Below, in pieces: positions 23,280-29,883 of a stretch of DNA of 35,256 bases. The notes below the pieces were generated by a model, which was given only the letters and a program-made list of their open reading frames with translations, had not been told where the DNA came from and did no database searches. Position 1 is the first letter of the stretch; every line of letters begins with the position of its first letter. This stretch comes from Vulcanimicrobiota bacterium (GTDB taxonomy: Bacteria > Eremiobacterota > Eremiobacteria > Baltobacterales > Baltobacteraceae), in assembly GCA_028287545.1 (NCBI GenBank), contig JAQBPL010000203.1:1-35256 (forward strand), written 5' to 3'. Position numbers and translations under genes: made by a program.

Positions 23280-24230
23280 GTGGGCATCGTGCGTAGCGAA
23301 CAGAAGATGGGTCCGGCCGAGTGGGGGATGTTGCTGGTCCTCTCCGTCGTGTGGGGCGGCGCGTTCTTTTTCTACAAGCTCCTCGACGATGCGGGCCTGC
23401 CGCCGTTCACGATCGTGCTCGGGCGCGTGGGCGTCGCGGCGCTCGCGCTCTTGCCGATCGTCGCGTTCACCGGACGCTCGATGCCGCGCTCGCCGCGTAT
23501 TTGGGGCGCGCTGTTCGTCCTCGGAGCGACGAACAACCTGATCCCGTTCACGCTGATCATCCTGGGCGAAAAGCAGATCGACAGCGGCCTCGCGTCGGTC
23601 TTCAACGCGACGACGCCGATCTTCACGGCGCTGATCGCGCAGCTCCTCACCCGCGATGAGAAATTGACGCAGGGCCGGATCGCCGGCATCGTGCTGGGCA
23701 TCGTCGGCGTCGTGCTGCTGATGGGGCCGAGCGTGCTGCGCGGATTCAACCTCACGAGCGCCGCGCAGCTCGCGTGCGTCGGTGCGGCGATCGTGTACGG
23801 TTTCGGCGCGGTCTACGCGCGGCGCTTCGCGGCGCTCGGACTCGATCCGCTGGTGCTCTCGACCGGTCAATTGTGCGCGTCGGCGCTGCTCGCGCTCCCA
23901 CTCTCCCTTGCGCTCGAACATCCGTGGGGGCCGCTGCACGCGCTCGGCGCGGCGACGTGGCTGGCTTGGCTCGGTTTGGCGCTGCCGAGCACCGCGCTCG
24001 CGTTCGTCTTGTACTTCCGCATCCTGGCGACGGCCGGTGCGACCAACGCGGCGTCCGTGACGTTCTTGGTCCCCGTCAGCGCGGTGCTGCTCGGCACGTT
24101 CGTCCTGCACGAAAAACTCGCGCCGACGACGATTGCCGGGATGCTCGTGATCTTCTTGGGGCTGGCGGTCCTCGACGGCAGGCTCGTCGCCCTGCTGCGC
24201 GGGCGAAGGCGCCTGTTGACGAACTCTTAA
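23280..24230 (+). CDS. EamA/DMT-superfamily exporter
   Basis: 316 residues from GTG 23280; GTG 23289 and ATG 23307 are also in frame and the last (MGPAEWGMLLVLSVVWGGAF) matches family starts best, so the true start is uncertain. There is no clear ribosome-binding site near 23280. Ten hydrophobic segments form two EamA repeats, the first from VLSVVWGGAFFFYKLL and ending near GVVLLMGPSVL, the second from ACVGAAIVYGFGAVYARRFA through AASVTFLVPVSAVLLGTFVL to AGMLVIFLGLAVLDG. Motifs such as NNLIPFTLIILGEKQIDSGL and FNATTPIFTALIAQLL are characteristic. DMT exporters move amino acids or metabolites out of the cell; the substrate is unknown. Its end overlaps the promoter of the next gene. Confidence 0.9.
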   Translation: MGIVRSEQKMGPAEWGMLLVLSVVWGGAFFFYKLLDDAGLPPFTIVLGRVGVAALALLPIVAFTGRSMPRSPRIWGALFVLGATNNLIPFTLIILGEKQIDSGLASVFNATTPIFTALIAQLLTRDEKLTQGRIAGIVLGIVGVVLLMGPSVLRGFNLTSAAQLACVGAAIVYGFGAVYARRFAALGLDPLVLSTGQLCASALLALPLSLALEHPWGPLHALGAATWLAWLGLALPSTALAFVLYFRILATAGATNAASVTFLVPVSAVLLGTFVLHEKLAPTTIAGMLVIFLGLAVLDGRLVALLRGRRRLLTNS

Positions 24231-24251
24231 TTTAATAGTAGATTGGCCGCG
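24216..24251 (+). promoter_or_regulatory. Sigma-70-like promoter placing the transcription start at the next start codon
   Basis: TTGACG (24216-24221, within the last codons of the EamA gene) is separated by 17 bases from TAGATT (24239-24244). Seven bases further on, at 24251, is the G of the GTG/ATG start of the DUF5916 gene. The geometry predicts transcription from the start codon itself, so a leaderless mRNA, and no Shine-Dalgarno is visible upstream. Confidence 0.65.
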
Positions 24252-26377
24252 TGATGCTTTGGCGACATGTTCGCCGGTGCGCGGGTGCGGCCGGGGTTGT
24301 TTTCTTGCTGCTTGTCGGCGCGTGCGGTGTTGCGCACGCCGCAAGCGCGACGACGCTCGCGATCCCGACGGTCGCGACGGCGCCGCCGCTCGATCCGAAG
24401 GCGGACGCGGCGGCGTGGAACGCCGCTATCGCGGCGACGCTGCCGTGGGACGTGCAGCATCAGCGGCCCGCATCGCAGCTGACGACGGCGCACCTCGCGA
24501 CCGACGGTGCGAACGTGTACGTGCGCTTCGACGTGCTGCAGCGTGAAGCGCTGCTTGCACAGCAGCGGACCAACGACGTCGGCGACGGGACCGACGACGA
24601 AGTCTGGATCGACCTCTGGCCGAGCGGCAGCAGCGGCTTCTACTATCAGTTCGCCGCCACGTCGAACGGCACGCACTATCAGTATTCCTCCGAGAACACC
24701 GCCTACGCGCCGACCTGGACGTCATTTGGGACGTCGTATGCCGGCGGGTTCACCGTCACGATGAAGATCCCGATCGGCATCATGCGCGGCGGCGGCGCGA
24801 ACGGCTGGAAAGTTCAACTGGTGCGGATCGTCCGGTCGACCGGTGAACGCCAGATATGGAGCCACGGACCGTCGCAGACAAACGGCGATGACGTCACCTA
24901 CGCCGGCGATTTGCACGGCCTTGCGGTGGCTGTTGCGTCGCGGCCGAAGCCGCGTGTCGCGCTGTACACGCTGGGCGCGCTCGGATCGAATGCTTCGGGT
25001 CTGACGACGTCGCGAATGGGCGGCGATTTCTCGCTGCCCGTGACGGCGACGTCGTCGGTGTACGGCACGATTCATCCCGATTTCTCGAACGTCGAGGTCG
25101 ACCAGCAGTCGATCTCGCCGACGGCGTACCAGCGCTCGTACAGCGAAGTGCGGCCGTTCTTCACCCAAGGCGTGAACTACTACGAGAGCTTCAGCTGCTC
25201 GGCATGCCCGAGCATCTCGCAGCTCTACACGCCGTCGATCCCGACCCCGCGCGACGGTTATGCGTTCGAGGGGAAGCAGGGAGCGGTCTCGTTCGCAGCC
25301 TTCGACGCGGTCGGCAACGGACGCACCGACGGCGCGGCCGCGATCACTGCGCGCTCGCCGGACAACCATTGGCATCTGACCGCGCAGACCGTCGCGGCGA
25401 ACGTGCCCGGAATCACGGACCACGTTGACACGACGGGAATCTCCTACAACGATGCCAAGCACGTGAGCGCCTACTTCAACTACGGCACCGACCGGGGAAC
25501 GAACGCCCTCGACACGAGCCAAGCGCAGCGCTACGACCTCGGCACGTACTTCTACACGAACACGTTCGGCTTCGCCGCGTCGACGCGCAAGGCGGGCCGG
25601 TACTATGAGCCCGTCGACGGGTTCGTGCAGCACGCCGACATCGCCGGCTACGCGCTCTACGAAAACAAGATCTGGCTCTTCGACAAAAAGACGGGACTCA
25701 ACAGCATTCAGCTCAGCACGTTCGTCGACCGCTACCACGACCATACGGGTGCGTTGAACCAGACCGACAACAGCGTGATGCTCGACGTGCTCACCCAGAG
25801 CCGGATCGATCTCCAAGGGACGGTCGGCTCCGCCTATCTGCGGCTCGATGACGGCGTCTTCACCCCGATCTCACAGAACGGCCTCGCCGTGACGTGGCAC
25901 AGCGGGACCGCGAACGACCCGGGCAGCAATGGCTTCCACGGTTCCTCCGCGACGCCGACGACGATCTCGTGGAACACCGGACGGTTCGGACCGGGACGCG
26001 TCGATTCGTGGGTGCGCAGTTCGACGATGCGCGCCGGACCGCGCGGCACGCTCTCGCTCGAGGCCGACGACACGCGTGCGTACGAGGACGGCGGCGCGAC
26101 GAACGTCCAGTGGCTCGAACGCGCGGGATACAACTACGCTACCGGCCCGAACTCGTCGCTCGCGGTCGGGGTGCGGCGCATCGTCGGCACGCCGCCGGTC
26201 GTCGACGTCACGCAGGTACCGTCGCTCACCCGCGCGTGGAACCTCTCGTTCGCGTACCACCGCCGCTTGCCGCACGACGAGCTCTACCTCGCGTACGGTG
26301 ACGCGAGCCAGCTCTCCACGCTGCCGCAATTCATCATCAAGCTCATCCACTATTTCGGCGCCGAAAAGGGTACTTGA
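24251..26377 (+). CDS. DUF5916-type outer-membrane protein with N-terminal CBM9-like domain
   Basis: 708 residues from GTG 24251 (ATG 24254 is in frame and equally possible). An export signal is present (VVFLLLVGACGVAHA, likely cleavage after AHA). The first part, from PPLDPKADAAAWNAAIAATL and DGANVYVRFDVLQREALLAQ to DDEVWIDLWPSGSSGFYYQF, resembles CBM9/DOMON-like sugar-binding domains. A second region, from DFSNVEVDQQSIS, carries SEVRPFFTQGVNYYESFSCS, the E.RPFF..G signature of DUF5916, and the remainder, with alternating aromatic strands, looks like a beta-barrel. A function in carbohydrate or peptide binding at the outer membrane is inferred. It probably has its own promoter and may extend into dodecin. 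Confidence 0.8.
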   Translation: MMLWRHVRRCAGAAGVVFLLLVGACGVAHAASATTLAIPTVATAPPLDPKADAAAWNAAIAATLPWDVQHQRPASQLTTAHLATDGANVYVRFDVLQREALLAQQRTNDVGDGTDDEVWIDLWPSGSSGFYYQFAATSNGTHYQYSSENTAYAPTWTSFGTSYAGGFTVTMKIPIGIMRGGGANGWKVQLVRIVRSTGERQIWSHGPSQTNGDDVTYAGDLHGLAVAVASRPKPRVALYTLGALGSNASGLTTSRMGGDFSLPVTATSSVYGTIHPDFSNVEVDQQSISPTAYQRSYSEVRPFFTQGVNYYESFSCSACPSISQLYTPSIPTPRDGYAFEGKQGAVSFAAFDAVGNGRTDGAAAITARSPDNHWHLTAQTVAANVPGITDHVDTTGISYNDAKHVSAYFNYGTDRGTNALDTSQAQRYDLGTYFYTNTFGFAASTRKAGRYYEPVDGFVQHADIAGYALYENKIWLFDKKTGLNSIQLSTFVDRYHDHTGALNQTDNSVMLDVLTQSRIDLQGTVGSAYLRLDDGVFTPISQNGLAVTWHSGTANDPGSNGFHGSSATPTTISWNTGRFGPGRVDSWVRSSTMRAGPRGTLSLEADDTRAYEDGGATNVQWLERAGYNYATGPNSSLAVGVRRIVGTPPVVDVTQVPSLTRAWNLSFAYHRRLPHDELYLAYGDASQLSTLPQFIIKLIHYFGAEKGT

Positions 26378-26384
26378 GCCCTAT

Positions 26385-26404
26385 GGCCACCGACGCCGGT
26401 GGCC
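26385..26404 (+). promoter_or_regulatory. Hairpin immediately before the dodecin ribosome-binding site
   Basis: GGCCACCG (26385-26392), loop ACGC, and CGGTGGCC (26397-26404) form a perfect eight-base stem directly 5' of the GGAGG (26406-26410) that serves dodecin. It could attenuate readthrough from the preceding gene or block ribosome access. No T-run follows. Confidence 0.5.
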
Positions 26405-26416
26405 GGGAGGCGAATG

Positions 26417-26638
26417 ATGCCCGATAAGACGTTCAAGCTGGTCGAGCTGGTCGGGGTCTCCGACGAGTCGATTCAGCAGGCCGTGCGCAATGCGGTCAAG
26501 CGCGCTTCGGTCAGCCTGAAGGGGCTGTCGTGGTTCGAGGTCACACAGGTGCGCGGCCAGATTGCCGACGGCGACGTGAGCCAGTTTCAGGTCACGCTGA
26601 AAGTCGGCTTCCGCATCTTGGACGAGATCGTGGAATGA
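26417..26638 (+). CDS. Dodecin flavin-binding protein
   Basis: 73 residues from ATG 26417, six bases after GGAGG (ATG 26414 is also in frame). The whole protein matches dodecin: FKLVELVGVSDESIQQAVRN, then AVKRASVSLKGLSWFEVTQV (with the Trp that stacks on the flavin isoalloxazine ring), RGQIADGDVSQFQVTLKVGF. Dodecins form hollow 12-mers that store or buffer riboflavin, FMN or FAD, protecting the cell from photosensitised damage. It is cytosolic. A flavoenzyme (the lactate monooxygenase-like protein) is encoded elsewhere in the window, but no direct link can be drawn. It is 39 bases behind the DUF5916 gene and 6 bases from the stop of the convergent dioxygenase gene. Confidence 0.95.
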   Translation: MPDKTFKLVELVGVSDESIQQAVRNAVKRASVSLKGLSWFEVTQVRGQIADGDVSQFQVTLKVGFRILDEIVE

Positions 26639-26644
26639 CTGCGC

Positions 26645-27379
26645 CTAGGTGATCGGCAAGCCGATCGAGACGAGAGCCGCATAGCCGCTTCTGGGGTCGC
26701 CGGAAAGCACGAGCTCGGTCTTCCCTTTCGTCTGCGTCCTGTAGACGTAGTCCGAATCGTTGGTCCTCAAATTGACGCCGCGCGTTCTGTACGGTGCGAC
26801 GCTGGTGCTGACGTCGCGGATCGCGTCTTCCGGAAAGAACAGCTGGGTCGTGTTCTTGCCTTCGTCCGTCGACGATGCCGAGTTGTATTTCGAGCGCACC
26901 CGCAGATGGATGTGCGTCGTGCGGCCGCCGTACCAGCCGGGGAAGATCGTGGTGAAGGTCACGCTGCCGTTCGAGTCCGTCACCTGATATCCGCGCAGCC
27001 AGGTCTGCGAAGCCGTCCCTTCGCCGGGTTCGTCGGAATACACACCCAAGGCGTTGCAATGCCACAGATCGACCTGCACGCCCGGCATTGGGACGCACGC
27101 CTTTTTCGTGTCGTACACTCGCACCGTCAGCGCCAAAGGCACGCCCGCCTGCGTCGACGTTCCATTCAAATTCGAGCGGACGTTGCTGCGGTTGAATCCG
27201 CTCGCGCTGTCGTCCGTGAAAAACGGGCCGATCTCGCCTTGGGGAGTGACCGCGCACGCGCTCGAAGCGATTCCGGGCGATGCCGGCGCCGCCGCGGCGC
27301 CCACGAGCAACCCCGCTGCGCCGCCAAGTAGCCCGAGCGCGGCAGCGCGACTGAAGAGCTGGCCTTCGTCTGGCTTCAT
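26645..27379 (-). CDS. Secreted intradiol ring-cleavage dioxygenase-like protein
   Basis: 244 residues from ATG 27379, behind GGAGA six bases upstream (a TTG at 27391 is in frame but lacks a good site). The N terminus (FSRAAALGLLGGAAGLLVGA) is an export signal or membrane anchor, unlike the usual cytosolic catechol dioxygenases. The Fe(III) ligands are present: Tyr114 (GVYSD), Tyr150 (GWYGG), His156 and His158 (THIHLRV). The ETP-like segment GEIGPFF and GVQVDLWHCNALGVYSD also fit the family. Related secreted enzymes occur in actinobacteria and fungi and are thought to attack lignin-derived catechols; here the substrate is unproven. It is divergent from the LolA-like gene and six bases from dodecin. 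Confidence 0.88.
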   Translation of the reverse strand: MKPDEGQLFSRAAALGLLGGAAGLLVGAAAAPASPGIASSACAVTPQGEIGPFFTDDSASGFNRSNVRSNLNGTSTQAGVPLALTVRVYDTKKACVPMPGVQVDLWHCNALGVYSDEPGEGTASQTWLRGYQVTDSNGSVTFTTIFPGWYGGRTTHIHLRVRSKYNSASSTDEGKNTTQLFFPEDAIRDVSTSVAPYRTRGVNLRTNDSDYVYRTQTKGKTELVLSGDPRSGYAALVSIGLPIT

Positions 27380-27425
27380 GACGTTCTCCAAAACGGCTAT
27401 GCTCGTTTCTTCTTATGCCCGCTCA

Positions 27426-27452
27426 TTCTACGGAGGGGGTGATCGTGTAGAA
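27426..27452. promoter_or_regulatory. Inverted repeat in the divergent dioxygenase/LolA-like promoter region
   Basis: TTCTAC (27426-27431) and GTAGAA (27447-27452) form an inverted repeat with a 15-base spacer. On the minus strand, GTAGAAT also resembles a -10 element for the dioxygenase gene. A GGGCCGGCCC palindrome follows (27453-27462). Possibly an operator; the arms are short. Confidence 0.3.
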
Positions 27453-27492
27453 GGGCCGGCCCGGGGGGAAAAACGGTAAAGGGGGCAACCGA

Positions 27493-28212
27493 ATGGCCGA
27501 CTACGAGAAGCTCTGTCGCCTTTGGTGCGCTCCAACGTTCGCGACACTTGTATTCCTCACGGCCGTCCCGGTTGTGACCGCGCAGCCGAGCCCCACTCCG
27601 TCCGCGACGACGTCCCGTGCTCCAGCGCCCCTTCCCGTGCCGTCCGGCGCCGCCGCACAGCGGCTCGACGCGTTCGCCCGCGCCTGGGCCGCCGTGACGG
27701 CGTACGACGCGACCGTCACGGTGTTCGAGCAAAAGGACACGCAGGTCCAGAACGTCGTCTTCAATTACGCGTTCCGCAAACCGGCGAACGCCACCGTCCA
27801 CGTCGCCTCGGGATCCAACGCCGGCGTGACGCTCGTGTGGGACGGCGGGACGACCGTGGTCGCGCATCGCGGTTCCGGGCTCGCCGCGCTCTTCAAGCGG
27901 ACGCTCTCGCTGCACGACCCGCAGGCGACGACGATCCGCGGCTCGTCGATCGATCAACTGAGCTTCGGCGCGATCCTCGCGCACGCGGACGCGGAGGCGG
28001 GAACCCTCTCCGAGGTTCCGGGAGACGTGATCGACGGCGTCGCGACGGATGCTGTTCGGTTAAGCTCTTCGACTCCCGCTGCGAATACCGGGCTGACGCG
28101 CGAGGTCGTCGAACTCTCCACGGTCACGCACCTGCCGGTGCGCGTGCTCGGCTACGATGGTGAGACGCTGGTGCGCAGGATCGACTTCTCGAACGTCACG
28201 CTTTCGAGCTGA
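27493..28212 (+). CDS. Secreted LolA-fold protein (DUF1571-like)
   Basis: 239 residues from ATG 27493, after a purine-rich AAAGGGGG. An export signal is visible (LCRLWCAPTFATLVFLTAVP, cleavage around TAQPS), followed by a Pro/Ser/Thr-rich linker and a domain starting RLDAFARAWAAVTAYDATVT. The strands VFEQKDTQVQNVVFNYAFRK and VTLVWDGGTTVVAHRGSG and the end LPVRVLGYDGETLVRRIDFS resemble the LolA/LppX lipoprotein-carrier fold, here closest to DUF1571 by pattern. Such proteins bind lipids or lipoproteins in the periplasm, and the Y.A.....EK....Q element matches DUF1571. The ligand is unknown. Divergent from the dioxygenase. Confidence 0.65.
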   Translation: MADYEKLCRLWCAPTFATLVFLTAVPVVTAQPSPTPSATTSRAPAPLPVPSGAAAQRLDAFARAWAAVTAYDATVTVFEQKDTQVQNVVFNYAFRKPANATVHVASGSNAGVTLVWDGGTTVVAHRGSGLAALFKRTLSLHDPQATTIRGSSIDQLSFGAILAHADAEAGTLSEVPGDVIDGVATDAVRLSSSTPAANTGLTREVVELSTVTHLPVRVLGYDGETLVRRIDFSNVTLSS

Positions 28213-28295
28213 CGCTTGGAGCTTGTCCGCCCTGCGTACGAGGGACCTCACGCATGCGAAGCGGATTGGCGAACCTTGACGGCGGAGAGCGGCAC

Positions 28296-29354
28296 ATGCG
28301 TCAAACGGTCGTCCCTGGAGTCTGGTCCTGGTCGCGATGGCAAGCGGATCGCGGCTTGGACTTCAACGGCTTCTTCGTCGAGACGGATGAGGGAAATCTC
28401 GTCGTCGATCCGATCGAGCCCGACGAAGGCACGCTGGCCGAATTGCGCGCGCGCGGCGTTGCGTCGATCCTGATCACGAACCGGGATCACGAACGCTCGA
28501 GCGCAGCCGTCGCGGCCGCGACCGGCGCGCGAACGATCGCCAGCGCCCTCGACGCGCCGCTGCTCGCGCAGCCGGTCGAGCGCACCGTCGAACCCGATGA
28601 GCTGGTGCACGGCTGGACGGTGGTGGGGCTCGACGGGTTCAAGACCGCCGGCGAGATCGCGCTCTACCGCCGCGATCTCCGCGCGGCGATCGTCGGCGAC
28701 GCGATCTGGGGCACGCCTGCCGGAGCGCTCACGCTGATGCCGGATGCGAAGCTGAGCGATCCCGTTCGCGCGGCGCTCTCCGCGCGCACGCTCCGCGCGC
28801 GGTTGGTCGACCACCTGCTGGTCGGCGACGGCGCATGCGTATTCGGCAACGCGCACGCCGCGATCGGGGCGATGCTCGACGCGCGTTCCGACGCGTTCGT
28901 CAACCGTGTCAACCTCGACGAGCTGCCGTACCGCCGCGATCCGGCCGATCCGCCGCCGTTCGGCGCCGGCTGGGCCGAGGCCGGCCGGCTGATCGGTGCG
29001 GAGAAGCTCGGCTACGCCGTGGGACGCCTCTCGCGCGGCGACGTGTTCTGCCCGCTCCATTGGCACACGCGCGAAGAAGAACTGTTTGTCGTCATCTCCG
29101 GGACGCCGGTGCTGCGCACGCCGCGCGGCACGCACGACTTGCGCGCGGGCGACCTCATCGCGTTTCGCACCGGACCCGGCGGTGCGCACCGGCTCGAAAA
29201 TCACGCCGACGAAGACGCCGTCGTCCTCTTGGTCGCGAACGCCGATCCGGGCGATGTCTGCTACTACCCGGATTCCCGGAAGTTCGTGGTCGAGGCGACG
29301 GGGACGCTGGTGCGCGAGGTTCCGCAGCTCGACTACTACGAAGGCGAGACGTGA
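28296..29354 (+). CDS. Metallo-beta-lactamase-like/cupin fusion protein
   Basis: 352 residues from ATG 28296, behind GGCGGAGAG; an in-frame ATG at 28254 has no ribosome-binding site. The first part (residues 1-190) has the look of a metallo-beta-lactamase fold: FNGFFVETDEGNLVVDPIEP, ARGVASILITNRDHERSSAA and later AIVGDAIWGTPAGALTLMPD. The metal-binding HxHxDH motif is replaced by NRDHER, so metal binding is probably lost. The C-terminal part (about residues 230-350) is a cupin: VFCPLHWHTREEELFVVISG with His255, His257 and Glu261/262, then the second motif around GGAHRLENHADEDA with the matching His. Cupin metal sites are complete by this reading. No signal peptide. Function unknown. Confidence 0.75.
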   Translation: MRQTVVPGVWSWSRWQADRGLDFNGFFVETDEGNLVVDPIEPDEGTLAELRARGVASILITNRDHERSSAAVAAATGARTIASALDAPLLAQPVERTVEPDELVHGWTVVGLDGFKTAGEIALYRRDLRAAIVGDAIWGTPAGALTLMPDAKLSDPVRAALSARTLRARLVDHLLVGDGACVFGNAHAAIGAMLDARSDAFVNRVNLDELPYRRDPADPPPFGAGWAEAGRLIGAEKLGYAVGRLSRGDVFCPLHWHTREEELFVVISGTPVLRTPRGTHDLRAGDLIAFRTGPGGAHRLENHADEDAVVLLVANADPGDVCYYPDSRKFVVEATGTLVREVPQLDYYEGET

Positions 29355-29361
29355 GCGCCGC

Positions 29362-29376
29362 CGAGCGTTTCGCTCG
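29362..29376 (+). terminator. Small hairpin after the cupin fusion gene
   Basis: CGAGCG (29362-29367) and CGCTCG (29371-29376) flank a TTT loop, 7 bases after the stop. A second palindrome, GTCCCGCGGGAC (29393-29404), follows. No T-run, so it is a weak candidate. Confidence 0.4.
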
Positions 29377-29448
29377 CCCCCTCGCGCGGGCCGTCCCGCG
29401 GGACGAGAACGCCCTCTTTCGCGGCACTGAAGGCGGCCCAGAGAGGGT

Positions 29449-29883
29449 GTGCGGACGCCCGCGCGCGTACGGAACAGCCTGATGCTCCCGATCCTTCTGT
29501 CCGCGGCCCTCGCGACGGCGCAGCCGACGCCCTGCCCGACCGATATCGTCGTCGCCAACCCTCGGCTCAAGCTCGTGCGCGCAACAGATCGTGCCTACGA
29601 CAACGACATCGTGACCGTGTCCGTTACGAACAACGGCAGCGTGGCGCAGCGCCCGGACGTGCGCCAACACCTCGATCTGCTCATTGGACCGACGGTGGTC
29701 GGTTCGCAGCCCATCCCGCCGCTCGCCTCGCACGACAGCTACGAAGCGGCGTTTCGCTTTCAGGTCAGGCACGAAGCGAAGCGCGATCCGCTCAAGGTGA
29801 CGCTGCGCTTCGTGATCGATTCCAAGACGGCGCCGGGCGAGAACTGCACCACCACCAACGATCAGGTCACCGCGGTCCTTTGA
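29449..29883 (+). CDS. Small secreted protein with CARDB-like fold
   Basis: 144 residues from GTG 29449, preferred because it supplies a basic N-region (MRTPARVRNS) before LMLPILLSAALATAQP; an ATG at 29482 is in frame. The ribosome-binding site is poor. After the signal, TDIVVANPRLKLVRATDRAY and VTVSVTNNGSVAQRPDVRQH, with APGENCTTTNDQVTAVL at the end, match CARDB-like (cell-adhesion-related domain in bacteria) Ig-fold modules. Two Cys (CPTD near residue 29 and ENCTT) could form a disulfide. The stop overlaps the start of the mannosidase (TGATG), implying co-translation. A role at the envelope linked to the mannosidase is inferred only from position. Confidence 0.6.
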   Translation: MRTPARVRNSLMLPILLSAALATAQPTPCPTDIVVANPRLKLVRATDRAYDNDIVTVSVTNNGSVAQRPDVRQHLDLLIGPTVVGSQPIPPLASHDSYEAAFRFQVRHEAKRDPLKVTLRFVIDSKTAPGENCTTTNDQVTAVL

